A stretch of 64,000 nt of DNA from Paracamarosporium sp. OC-R06-R3 (taxonomy: Eukaryota > Ascomycota > Dothideomycetes > Pleosporales > Didymosphaeriaceae). Numbering within the stretch: position 1 is the first letter of the stretch; each line of letters opens with the position of its first letter. Positions 12,240 to 22,868 of this stretch are shown one piece after another. Both the position numbers and the translations under genes were made by a program. The notes under the pieces were generated by a model, which did not search any database, was not told the origin of the DNA, and saw nothing but the letters and a program-made list of their open reading frames with translations. The stretch is from NCBI GenBank assembly GCA_019828545.1, contig JACVRA010000171.1, forward strand, positions 434,001 to 498,000. The letters run 5' to 3'.

Positions 12240-13305
12240 CTAGCTCTCCAGCCGAACCTTCCCTCTCCTCTCCCTCATCTCGGCAACCCTCCGTCTATCC
12301 TTCTCGAACTGCTTCCTCAGCCTTCCTTCCTCCTCCTTCCTCTTCTCCCGGTTCTGGAACCGATAGAACCCGTCCAAGCTGCCTTTCTTCTTCTTTCTGT
12401 CCTCCTGCTCGGTTTGTTTCTGCTGTGCGATTTCCAAGCGAGCGGCTGGAGCGCTGCGTCCGCCGCCGCGAGTCACGGTGACAAAGCCATCTTCATCGGG
12501 GACGGAGCGGAGATGGGCGAGGGCGCGGTTGCGGATATTTTGCGCGGCGTCAAACTGTGAGAGGTATGCGTTTGTCGTTGAAGTGAGGACGGTTGGGGGT
12601 GGGTGCACGAGGGAGAGATGGGAGGTGTAACCTTAATTTGTGTTAGTATAGCCAAAAGTTTGGGGAATATGGGCGTAGAAGAGACATACGTTGCACGCCG
12701 AGCGCCTCGCCGCCAGCCCACCGTATTGTCCTGCCCTCCTTCACAGCCTTCTGCACTTCCTTGAGCGCCCCACGCATACTCGCTTTGTCCAGGAAAATGA
12801 CCACAGCGCCTGACCCGCTCCGTCGCACCTCGCCATTCCATATCCGCGGCAGCGCGCTGTCTTCATCTTCCACCACGCCCTCAGCGACCATGTTCCTCTT
12901 CCCCTTCTCCTCATCCTCCCGCTTCCGCTTTTTCCCCCTGTTCTCTTCCGTATCCTTGTTCTTCCCGCCCTTCAGCTCCTCGCTCCGGAATCGCTTGTGC
13001 TCCACCACCGCCGGTACACTCGCGTCAAATTCCACACTCTCGACTCTTGCGCCGCCTAGCTGCTCCGCGAACAGCGCGCGCAAGTTCGCTTCCGACGCAT
13101 CGATCGGCACATTTGCGACGAACAGCGATCTAGCGGTAGATTCTGTGGCCACGGCAGGCGCGTGCGCCTTTACATAGAGGTAGTGTTTTGCGTCTGCGCA
13201 CGAGGATGGGAGGCCCGGGAGCGTTGACAGTGTGAGCGGGAGGATGGTAAAGTCTGCGACGGATGTGGGTGTGCTTTTCTGCTTTTTGGGCTTTGGGGCG
13301 GCCAT
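12240..13305 (-). CDS. RRP7: Ribosomal RNA-processing protein 7 (Rrp7)
   Basis: Nucleolar factor needed for early 40S pre-ribosome processing. Exon 1 is 13305-12690, intron 12689-12632 with a perfect TACTAAC branch site, exon 2 12631-12240; 335 residues. The N-terminal half has an RRM-like fold (SLFVANVPIDASEANLRALF, about 65-84), interrupted by a long Lys/Glu-rich insertion (EENRGKKRKREDEEKGK). The diagnostic Rrp7 C-terminal helix is clear: GFYRFQNREKRKEEEGRL, then a basic FEKDRRR segment. The start at MAAPKPKKQK was chosen; an in-frame extension upstream to 13413 looks like leader sequence. The call rests mainly on the C-terminal motif and overall layout. Confidence 0.88.
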
Positions 13306-14982
13306 TACGGTGGTGGTGGTGGGTGTAGAAGGTTGTAGGTTTTGGTCGTGGTGGGATGCGCAGAGTTGAGTTTGAGAAATTTTGGCAGGGATCTGGGGTT
13401 TTTGGGTTACCAACAGCGATCGATGGACCAGATAATTGCCTGATTAGGAAGTTTGGCGCTGGACCCCAATCAAGGGAACGGCGGTAGCTGAGCTTTATCT
13501 ACGCATTTTCGCACCCTAGCATTTGTTAGAAGAGGCCCATAAGTAGTATTTAAAAGCACAATTGTATATTGCTGTGATACTGGAAGAGTATATGATACGC
13601 ATCGATTGTCGAAACATCGAGCAGAACCCAGTAGAACCAACAATTTTCTATTGTGCAGACCACTGTGCATGGTAAATAGAAAGAGACACTAAGAGGGTAT
13701 TCTATTTATACAGAACTCGAAGAGAACTAATTGGAATTGCGAAGAGTGGAGAGTTATTTGCAAAACGCAAATCGAGACATTGTCCTTACGATTGTCATCC
13801 ACAACAATGTCAACTACATCACAGCGGTCAATTCATCTTCTCACAATTTGAAGACAAGCTGATACACTAAAAAATTAGTTGTATCCCGATGTCTATGCAC
13901 GGCTAAGTTGAGATTTGGTTTTAAATGGTCCTCAGTCGGACTGGCAGGCTTTGGTACTGCAGGTAATTGCGTGAATAAATGACAGCCGACCAAGGAATCA
14001 ACATCCCACAGACTATTCTTTTGATATTTTTCACTGCACTATTGTATACTACCAGCGTGGTCCAATACAGCGGTTGCCATATTGGTATCATTGGAGACCT
14101 CAACGACGTAGCCGAATCAACCAAGCAAACGGCCAGTGTCTGCATTCACCTCAGAGTGAGCCACACCACCTACCTGAAAGTATTATTTCTATCAGTACAT
14201 ATACCTATTAATTCCTAATACTATCACCGAATCAAACAAAAACTCGTAANNNNNNNNNNNNNNNNNNNNNCTTCGAAGTGGCTTTTAGTTTTTGATTTTT
14301 TTGAGAATATGATGGATTTGGGGCGTGAGTTGTGCACGGGTTCGAATACGGTGGTAAGCGGTGAACCCGCTTCTCTTCTTCTTTTTTTACGCGTTGTCAG
14401 CCGGAAATGGTAGGTGCAGGCCGGGCTAACTTGTTCACTGAGTGGTCTTATGTTAGGCTTCGTGAGAGTCTACCAGCAAGCTTTCCCCCTTTACCTCGTG
14501 TATCTGAAACAATGGCAGCGATATAATCCTAGCGATCGTCTCGTAATGGAGCGAACAAAGTCTTCTTCCGTGAATGGATTCTCCGCGGGGGGAGCAGCAT
14601 CTCAAATGGCGAACAATTCTGCCCTCTACTAGAATTAAAATCTAGCTCTTATTTACTATATGATATGGCAGTGTAGTCCGATAAGTAATCAAGCCTACCG
14701 AACAGTTTACGAACCGAGATTTCGTCGTCTTGTCTAATTTCCATTTAGTTTTTTCCCCCACAAGTATACGCAAGTATTGGATACTGTGGAAATGTCTGCA
14801 TTGAGAAGATTGGATCATACCAAGGTACAGACGAACAATGAAATGATGGCTAGAAGATATTGACCGAAGCTAGCTAGTACCCAAAGCGTAAATACAAGAA
14901 GTCAAATACCGACCCAACCTCTTCAGCTACAATCCCGTCGCCTTACACACTCTTCCTATCGTTGCATCACCAACCAACTCGT
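13306..14982. other. Spacer with assembly gap, no recognisable gene
   Basis: About 1.7 kb, noticeably more AT-rich than the flanks, with many in-frame stops. It contains the assembly gap at 14250-14270. Short open frames (60-80 codons) have no family features. It includes the RRP7 promoter at its left end. A decayed, RIP-affected repeat is possible but not shown. Confidence 0.5.
14250..14270. other. Assembly gap (21 N)
   Basis: Twenty-one consecutive N characters. Sequence on the two sides is not obviously related, so the true gap size and content are unknown. Confidence 0.99.
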
Positions 14983-15573
14983 TCAAGCCTTGAACTCAAC
15001 CTCATTAACTTCTCCAGACTCAATAGCGCGCTTGAGCTTCGAGCCTTCGCCGTTGATTGGGAAAGCACACTTGCAGTAGTCGATGCCGGTCAGCCCATCC
15101 GGCTCCGACTTGCATTGACACCCGTTATCGTTGGTGACGTAGTACCCATCGGCATATTTGAAGCCGACGGAGCTGCCACCAACATCGGCCATAAGGTTCG
15201 TGACCGAGAGCACGTACGGCAGGAAGTTTTCTTGGATGGTGAGTGGGATCCCGCAGTCGTTGCCATCGGGCCCGTACACGCCTCGGAGCTTGCACGCGTT
15301 GTCGTAGATGGCGAAGCCGTAACTGCCTGACATTCCGGCGAAGGCGTTGTCGCCGTCGGGGACGGGGACGCCGACGAGGCGGACGAGCATGGAGAAAGTC
15401 CAGTCGCCTTCGCCTTGGGGCAGACAGAGATTTTCGTTGGTTTCGTCGAAGCGCTGGTCATCTTCGATGCTGTTGCTGAGTTGGCACTCCCGCGCAAACA
15501 GTTTGTTTGGAGTGACGCGGGCGAGAGCAGAAGCCGCGAGGCTGGCTTGGAGAAGGATGGCCTTAAGCTGCAT
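14983..15573 (-). CDS. Small secreted cysteine-rich protein, candidate effector
   Basis: Single-exon gene for 196 residues. An N-terminal signal peptide is evident (MQLKAILLQASLAASALA, cleavage probably near residue 18-20). The mature part has eight Cys, in REC, NLC, NAC, NDC, NGCQC and DYCKC contexts, enough for four disulfides, with two CxC pairs close to the C-terminus. No catalytic motif or membrane segment is visible. I do not recognise a named family. Size, signal peptide and even Cys number fit secreted fungal effectors or cell-wall proteins, but this is inference. A TATA-like element sits about 110 nt upstream. It lies isolated between two gene-poor spacers, a setting common for effector candidates. 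Confidence 0.8.
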   Translation of the reverse strand: MQLKAILLQASLAASALARVTPNKLFARECQLSNSIEDDQRFDETNENLCLPQGEGDWTFSMLVRLVGVPVPDGDNAFAGMSGSYGFAIYDNACKLRGVYGPDGNDCGIPLTIQENFLPYVLSVTNLMADVGGSSVGFKYADGYYVTNDNGCQCKSEPDGLTGIDYCKCAFPINGEGSKLKRAIESGEVNEVEFKA

Positions 15574-15680
15574 GATGAATGTTTTAGGTTGTGTCGAAGG
15601 GGAAATTCTTTGGTGGTCTTGAGAGCTGTTCGATGGATTTACTGCTGGGTGGTAAGATATTATGGTCGACTCTGCGAGCT

Positions 15681-15689
15681 CTTATATAC
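15681..15689 (-). promoter_or_regulatory. TATA box of the secreted cysteine-rich gene
   Basis: On the minus strand this reads GTATATAAG, about 108-116 nt upstream of the ATG at 15573. Position and sequence fit a core promoter of a regulated gene. Confidence 0.5.
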
Positions 15690-16140
15690 ATTTTACTCCG
15701 CTGTCTACGTGCGGACATCTCTCCAGAATGGCATCGACAAGAAGCTAAGCCTCGCATCTGTGTGATCTGATCATTACGAGATGCGGAGAAAAAAGAAGAC
15801 TGGGGAAGAGATATGACGTCGAAACGCATAGTATGTTTGTGAACTTGCATGGGAAGAATCATGAATAGTACAAATTGAGGCCAATGCAAGGCTGGTCATG
15901 TCAAAGGATCTTGCTCACAGGAAGAGCCACCACCAGATTTACCTGGTGAAGCTTTGGACGTGCCGATAGCAAGTACTAAGACGTGTGCCAAGGACATGGT
16001 TCCGAAGGATTGACTTTAAATCATAACACCTAAATACTGCACAGACGAGTGTCGGTTCTTAAAGCCAATCAGAGATGGTAAGGGGTTTCAAAGCAAGTTT
16101 ACGGCACCAGTTGATTTGCAGACCAAGCGGGTGGGGGCTA

Positions 16141-16320
16141 GAAACTGAATGGTTGTTACTGTAAAGGGAAGCGATGTACCTTGGGGCTGGAAATGGAACA
16201 AAACCTGAAAAATTATTACCGCAAAGGGAAGCGATGTACCATGTTGCTAAAAATCGAGAGAAAACTAAATGATTATTACCGTAAAGCGAAGCGATGTAAA
16301 TATGGTATGCACCCCACAGA
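16141..16320. repeat. 60-bp tandem repeat, three diverged copies
   Basis: Copies are 16141-16200, 16201-16260 and 16261-16320. The best-conserved core is GTAAAGGGAAGCGATGTACC and variants, spaced exactly 60 bp. The period is a multiple of three, and both strands stay open through the array. The plus-strand frame from ATG 16193 gives NYYRKGKRCT and DYYRKAKRCK repeats; the minus frame gives YIASLYGNN-like repeats of 20 residues but has no ATG start. Confidence 0.85.
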
Positions 16321-17549
16321 CGGCCGCGTAACGGCCACAAAGTCGCACAGGAAAATGACGTTAGAGTTCTCAACGTACAGAGAGCACCTACTTTTACACA
16401 ACGCCCCCATCGAGATATACACCCAACCCACTCCACCCAGAGTCAACGCAGTGATTCGCAGAGTACGAAAACCGAAAGCTAGCCTAACCAAGTTCATAGC
16501 ATTGATATCGCAAAGACCATGTTCCAACCGCTCACAGAATGCAACCAACGGTTGCAGCCCTCGTCACACAGTACTTTTGAATAAATCCCAGCCAGCATTC
16601 AACGCCCAATAAAAGCAGCCTGAACATCTGCTTCAAATTTTATCCGCACTAAGCCTCGTTCTATCAATCCTTGGTGAAGAATCCGCGGCCACCTAATATG
16701 GATTCTCGGCCACCCAATATACATACTATCAGGACACCTTCCTCCAGATAAAAAAACCACCGAAAACACACCATTTTCCGCGAATTCTCCACGGGTAGAT
16801 GTAAGCTTTAAAACGGGCGAATTGTTGCTTATTCTTTGATGGGTTGGTTCCATTGAAGTAGGGAGTACCGAGAGTGATTTGTGTAGCCGAGAGAACATCT
16901 CACCAAATCCTTACACCTTATCCCCCATCATCTCACCTTGCCTCACCCCCGCTAGGTACACGCCCCCACTCAATCAAACGCACCTGTTTCAGCGCCCAGT
17001 TACTGTACCTGTATTATCCACGGACACCTGTTTCTTGCAAGCTATTCTGAGAGTATACGCAGATGCAAAGACTCTTGTGCGGATACTTCATCGTATCTTA
17101 ATTCGAATATAAGTTATGTGGAATTGGTGTTTCACAGCTAATCCCGCTTTCGGTGTACCGCTGAGGCAGCGCGGGGGATCAATCTACGGAAAGAGTTCGA
17201 AATCTGGTCCGTACGATATATCATGATTGTTAAGATTTCTATGTATCGAGGAAGGGGGAACCATGTGGTTTGTGCATACAAAGGTTGAGATGGTAAAGGG
17301 TGAGTATGTACATCCTTCGTACGATATTGTGACTACGCGTCAGTTCATGTGACAAGCAGAATGTAGTTTCGCATATTCGTACGTTTCTTGACGCATGTAT
17401 ATACACATCTCCCCAACCATACCACATTTTTACCACTCCGAAAACCGCGATTTCTCTCCTCCTAGCAAATCTAAAACCTACCTCCACCACCATCTCCACC
17501 CCCACAACCCCCAATCCCTATCCCATCCCACACCCCAATACCAACAACC

Positions 17550-18460
17550 CTACTTCCCCTCCCCATCGACCGCAAACCGCTTCAACTCCTCCATCGTCGC
17601 GCCCTCCAACGCCCTCCGATTCGTAGCACTCAGCACCACCCTCGGCACGACCCTATCATCATCCCCGGTCCTCGCCTCAAACGCCTCCTTCCACCGCGCG
17701 ACACAAAGACACCACCTGCACCCATCCTTGAGCCCAACCTGCCTTAGATCGTTCCCCCTGCTGGCGGAGAAATCCAGGAACTCGTCCGACACGATGCCGG
17801 CGACGGAGTGGTTTCCCGCGTCGGAGCGCGGCGCCTCGCAGTAGCCTGTGCGGAGGAAGCCGGTGAGCGGGCGCGTCGAGTGGAGCGTGAGCGGCTGCGA
17901 GAAGACTGTGCGGTGGTGGTGGTCAGTGAGGTGTGCTTGGCAGTGGTCGGGGATTGTTGCGGCCAGGGGGCGAGTAGTGAGCTATGTATAGAGGGGGATA
18001 AGGTGGGAATAGTGGCAGTGTGTGCGGTGCATGTGCGTCCAGGCGGCCCGTCCACGTGCGGCGGTGCAAGCAAGCAAGCAAACGCGTATGATATTTTCCT
18101 TTCTCCTATCTCTTGCATGCAGAAAGCCGGAGTGGAGTGGAGTGGAGGGCAGCACGCTGGAAACGCACGCAGCCGCACAACGAACGCCCATCTCGACCCC
18201 ACGTTCCAGGCAAACGATGCATGTTTATTTTTCAAAGACAAGGGCTAGGCTCGTGCAAAGCACGCAGGGGCCAGCCAGCCAGGCACCGTTGTTCGTGCCT
18301 GAAACGCCCATCTCAGCGAACTCCGACACTTACCGTTCTTCTCCATTGTGGTCTGAGCTTCTTCCGAGCCGGTCTCTCTGACGAATTTGATCTGCACGTC
18401 GTGCACCTGTGCAAACCGCCGCTTGGTGATGGTTGTGAACAGGGACCGGAGCAGGCGCAT
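17550..18460 (-). CDS. DUF2237 family protein
   Basis: Small conserved protein of unknown function found in bacteria and eukaryotes. Exon 1 is 18460-18334 and exon 2 17905-17550, joined across a 428-nt GT..AG intron, long for this window; total 160 residues. Family hallmarks in order are RPLTGFLRTGYC, an Asp/His turn (SDAGNHSV), SDEFLDFS, GND, and the Cys motif GCRWCLCVARWKEAF, then a VVLSAT strand. The family is usually about 120-130 residues, which matches starting at the internal Met (MEKN, 18346). The longer start adds about 38 residues (MRLLRSLFTTITKRRFAQVH) that are basic and hydrophobic, like a mitochondrial presequence, or may be 5' UTR. Exon 2 is certain; exon 1 is supported by frame and by the family-like KNVFSQPL join. 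Confidence 0.75.
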
Positions 18461-19303
18461 GGGGAGGGAGAAGTGTATGGTTTGTGGTGGTATTGGTGAT
18501 GCTTTGCGCGAGGTCTAAGCGTGGAGATGACGTGAGGAGGCGTAGGGCTGAATGACGTTCGCGAAGCGAGGGCCTGCAGGGATGTTGATTCATGTTACAG
18601 ACGATCGCAAACTATCGGTGGAACGGTTCAGGGACGAGCTGATCTTGGGAGATCTGCCGACGCGTGGTCGTGTCTTTGATGCGTCATCCAAGATCGACTT
18701 GCCGTGGTTGCTACTGCACCCTTCGCATCGAGATGGCGTCCTACACGGCTTCTCGCCCGTACGCTCCTTTTTGGCGTTCGTCTGGATCCACTTTTCCGGC
18801 TGCGCTACACGCCGGCCCATGCGCCAAGTCGGGTCGCGCTTCGGCGACGGAAGACGCACCCAACACTTCGGGTGTGGCAATGGAGCTTAGCGCGTTTCCC
18901 AAGACGTATGATACAGAGACAACCTGCACCGCATAGATCACTTTGATTCGATAAACAGCTTTTGATTGGCCCTATACACGCAACGTTGCAGTTGCAGTGC
19001 TACCCATTTTGTTTATCCGTTATGCATCATCATCCTTCATAGATATTGGTAAGCTCCAGGTGAGCACCGCTAAGATATGTATGAGCTGAGGTAAGCGGCA
19101 GAACTCCATGACCCATATGCAAAGCCCGTCCTTGGGCAGGAAATATATGCAGAAAAGAGAAAGAGACCCAGTATTTCTTGCAACGCACGTATGAAACAGC
19201 CAGAACAAGGCAAGAAATCCTCCAACACCAGCTTCAATGCAATTTGCCTCGTAGACAAGGGTCGGCCGTCATACATGGTATATGTCGTAAAAATGATGCT
19301 TGT
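18461..19303. other. Spacer, nothing recognised
   Basis: About 840 bp between the DUF2237 start and the ELL stop. Several overlapping open frames of 60-110 codons on both strands have compositions typical of shadows. It should hold the DUF2237 promoter. Confidence 0.5.
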
Positions 19304-21497
19304 TCAGCGGCGCACCCCGGCGCCTGCCCTGATCTCTCGCTTCATCTCTTCGAGCTTCTTGTGCATCTTGAGCAACTCGTCGCGCTGGGCCTGGGTAGGA
19401 GGAGTGACCGACTCCGTCAACTGCCAGTATAAGGCTTCGTACCTCTTGTAGTATTTCTGGAACTTTTGGCTGAGCTCAACGGTTTGCCGGAAGCTGAGGC
19501 TAGGCACAGTAGGTGACGTCTGTGAGGACGATGAGTCGCCCGGTGAGATCTGCGTGCTCTGCGGGTAGCGAGATGCAAGCGAGGTGTCGATGTTGTTGAC
19601 CTTGCGAACTTTTGTAGATGGGGTAGAAGAGGTAGAGGAGCCGTCAGACCGGCGTTTGAGCGAGCTGGCGGTAGATGGAGTATTGCCGTTGAGTCGGCCG
19701 TTAACACTAGCCGGCGTGCCGTTCGGCGTAGAGCGTTCAACGTGAGGCTTCTTCACGGCGAGATTGTGATTGTGGACATCGCTGTCAAGGTCATTCGCCT
19801 TGCGCTTCAGTGAGCGATCCGAGTTGCCGGACAAATTCTTCGCGGGAGAGGGAGCCCCAGAGAGGGCTTTGTGGACAGGGTGACTGTCCTCGAAATCACT
19901 AGCATTGACAGGCGGGGAAGCGGATAGCGGTGATGGATTCTTGGGTTTGGTGTTGACAGGTTTGGCCGGCCTGAACGGGCGATCTCGCTGCAGATCGCGG
20001 GTGGGCATCTTAGACTTGACGCGGGGAGAAGAGGAAGCTTCAGCGGCAGGAGCGACCTTCTTCGTGCGGATCTTGTTGGCGTCGGCAGGAGTGTTACGGC
20101 TGGAAGGAGTGGTAGTGGAGAGCTTAGGCGTTGAGGTTGCAGCCGGTGCAGGTGAATTCTTCGCGGGCAGCGGTGAATTCTTTGCTGGCGCAGGTTCCCT
20201 CAACGGCTTCGTCACTCTCTCTTTCACCACCTTCCTTGGCTTGGGCTCCGCATCCTTTACTCTCTTCTCACCATCCTTCTCCGCAGCCTTCTTTGCAGTC
20301 GGCTTCTTCTCGTTCAGCTTGGACATCTTGTGGAGTGGCGTCGTAACTTTCTGAGGCTTCTCCACGGCCTTGACGTTGAGGCGAGAGAGGCACTTGCCTT
20401 GGCCTCGCTCCTCGCGTGGCAGCAGAATCTGCCAAAGCTTGTCCTCCTTGGACAATCGTAAGCGGTCAAACGACTTGATAGCACTGTTGATGGCCTGGTC
20501 TCGGTCTTGCTGGCTCTTGTAGGGGAATTTGTAAGGGTTTATTTCACGGAAAGATTTGTCAGTGAGCTGCCACTTTTCTGCGTCGTCTGCAGTGTGTTTG
20601 GCAATCTTGGGTAAGAGATCTCGGACGTTTGCTACCGAGGTCCGGCATGTTTGGGCCAGGTGAGACTCTTTGGCAGGCTGCATGGCAAGCAGGTGAATGA
20701 GGGGAACACGGAGAGCATTGAGAATCGCCCCCTGGGCGCTGCCAGGTTGTGACGTGGGCGGCCTTTTTGTCATGGGCGAGGAGGGCACGTTGAGCAGCGG
20801 CGATGCGGTGCCGGAAGCAGCGAGGTGGCTGGGCATGAAGCCCTTGGAAGGGACGCGGCGGTGGCCAGCATTGCGCATATCGCCGACTATGGTCCTACAG
20901 GGCAGCACTTGTCAGTCTCGTATTCACCCAACTACAGTATGGATCCAGCAGAACGACAACCAAGTGTCAAAGATGGGCAGCAGCCTTAGGGATACCAGGG
21001 AGGCATACTTGTTGGCTTCCTTCATCTCTTTCACGGCGGCCATGCTGTTCTTCAGCTGCTCGAGCGCCGAGTCGACGCCGGCAGTCACATTTTCGGCTCG
21101 CTGCACGACGAGGCTATGTTTGATCAAGCTGGTGAAGTCGAGGTCGTCGTCGTTACCAGTCCCGCTGGAGTGGTACAATTCGTGTCTAGTGGTTTCGGAG
21201 GTCGACTGCAAAGCGTGGGTCTTGTCGCCGTATTTGAGTTGCTGTGTGCTTGTCAGCTCGCTGCATTCCTCGACGGGTAGCGACACAAGCGAGGTGAAGA
21301 CGTACAGGAGTGCGTCCGAACAGAATCTGCGGAGGTTTCCCGCTCCGTACGCTCTCGAGGAGCTCGTCGACCATGTCCTGGGTCATGTCCACCTGCATTG
21401 CCTGAATGGGGGTCGTTTTGGCCACCCTCGAGCCAATGTCGCTGTCCGGGGCGCCGAAGAGGGCAATGCCCCCCGAGGGAAGCAGTGAGGAGACCAT
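19304..21497 (-). CDS. ELL1: RNA polymerase II elongation factor ELL-like
   Basis: Nuclear factor that stimulates Pol II elongation. Exons are 21497-21306, 21241-21009 and 20894-19304; 671 residues. The N-terminal ELL domain includes LFGAPDSDIGSR, QAMQVDMTQDMVDELLESV and, after the first intron, QLKYGDKTHALQSTSE. The middle (about 220-560) is a long Lys/Pro/Ser-rich disordered region. The C-terminal 65 residues (about 600-671) look like the occludin/ELL helical domain: FRQTVELSQKFQKYYKRYEA followed by a short loop and LLKMHKKLEEMKREI. Both terminal domains in the expected order support the call. The start at 21497 (MVSSLLPSGG) is the first ATG of exon 1. A long GC-rich spacer lies upstream. 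Confidence 0.85.
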
Positions 21498-22505
21498 GGT
21501 GAGGTTGCAGTCTGTCGCTGGGGAGGCAGCTGGAGCAGAAAGCGGAACCCGGTGTGTTCTCGCACCCTGATGAGGTCAAGGGAAGCGATGCATGGAGAGA
21601 GCACCGAGGCAGTGGCGAGCAAGCACGGCAACAAACAACGACGGGAGCTTGAGGCGTGACAGGAGCTCCCGTTTGGTGGGTGGGTTGGAGGAGGGCGGAG
21701 GAACGAACAAAGGGCTTCGCAGCTCGGAGGACCGTCAGACCAGGTCAGACTGTCATAGCGCGCGATGGTCCCGGAATCGAAGCAGGGTGGGCGCACGGGT
21801 ACCAAGGTACGGTGCTGAAACGATTGGCTGTCACGAAGGGAATGAGGGCAATTCACGGGCGACAGCCAGCACAGTGGTTGACGGAGGAGCAGCACAGCTG
21901 GCGTGGAGGAGGATGAGGATGAGGAGAATGAGGAGGGCGAGGAGAGTGAAGAGGGTGCGGAGGAGAGAGGGACGGGGAGCGCGCAGCTGGCGGGTGTTGG
22001 GCGTGGCTGCATGCCTCTCTAGCGGTGGGAGCCGGAGAGGGCGGTCGAGGCATGGCGAGCAGCTAGAGCGATTACGCCCGTTCAGGATGGCAAGCGTCCA
22101 AGGTCCAAGGTGGCAGGAAGTCCAAGGTAGCTCGTGCGACGCGGATGGGCTGCCCGCTGCAAGGCATTGCGCCCATTCCACTGCTCGGCGGCATCGCATG
22201 AAGCGGCGAGGCTCGTCCCAAGGTGCTCTGGCAGCGCCGTGGATCGCTGACCGAGGGCGAGGGCGTGCTGAGGCTGGCTCTGGCGCTGGCTCTGGGTCTG
22301 GCGCTGGCTCGGCTCTGGCGCGGGTCCGCCGCTCTCGTGGCAGGCCTGCGGGCAGCAAATGGCTCCGCGTTTAGAAAACGACAGCGGCGGAATTTGTGCC
22401 GGGCCCTGCATCCCGGGCCCAGTTGCGCCAGGATGCGCTGGCGTGCCTGTTTTCGTTTGAGCCCCAGCGCCTGGTGGCCCGCTGCCTCTGTGTGCCTGTG
22501 TCTGC

Positions 22506-22537
22506 GCCGCCTCGCCGCCTCGCCGCCTCGCTGCCTC
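22506..22537. repeat. 8-bp GC-rich tandem repeat
   Basis: About four copies of a GCCGCCTC-like unit, the last diverged, inside the GC-rich spacer. Confidence 0.7.
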
Positions 22538-22837
22538 GTCTGCGGCCAGGAGCTGCCCTCGGCCAGGCGTCGACCCGCCGTGGACCAAGGGCGGCGGCGG
22601 CTGACCAGCGAGGGCGGCGGCGGCTGCGTGACTAAGGCCCTCGATCGGGAGCGCCACGGCTGCTGCGCGCTAGGCCGCTTCCAGCCCCGGTCCTCGCTGC
22701 GGGAGCCAGGCCCCGCAGCTGTGCGGAAGCTCCCACCGAGCATCCACACACGCCCTCTCACGCCCTCTCACGCCGCCCGCCGCCCGCGACCCTCCCACGG
22801 CCGGCCTGCGAACAGCCGCCTGCTCGCTCGTCGCCGT

Positions 22838-22868
22838 GCTGCTGCTGCTGCTGCGGATGCTGCTGGAG
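22838..22868. repeat. CTG/GCT trinucleotide tract
   Basis: Interrupted run of GCT units (five in a row, then GCGGAT, then more), potentially length-variable. Confidence 0.7.

Larger units (their letters stand above)
15574..17549. other. Gene-poor spacer containing a 60-bp tandem array
   Basis: About 2 kb. The left end holds the promoter of the secreted protein gene, and the middle holds the 60-bp tandem array (16141-16320). Near 16685-16730 a roughly 22-bp unit starting CGGCCACC is present twice. No gene is otherwise supported. Confidence 0.5.

Noticed and set aside
14320..14360. Possible tRNA T-arm (GGGTTCGAATAC)
   Set aside because: The stem does not pair properly (no G53-C61) and no acceptor, D or anticodon arm is found around it.
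16059..16436. 125-codon minus-strand frame through the tandem repeat
   Set aside because: No ATG start and no splice partner seen; kept only as a property of the repeat array.
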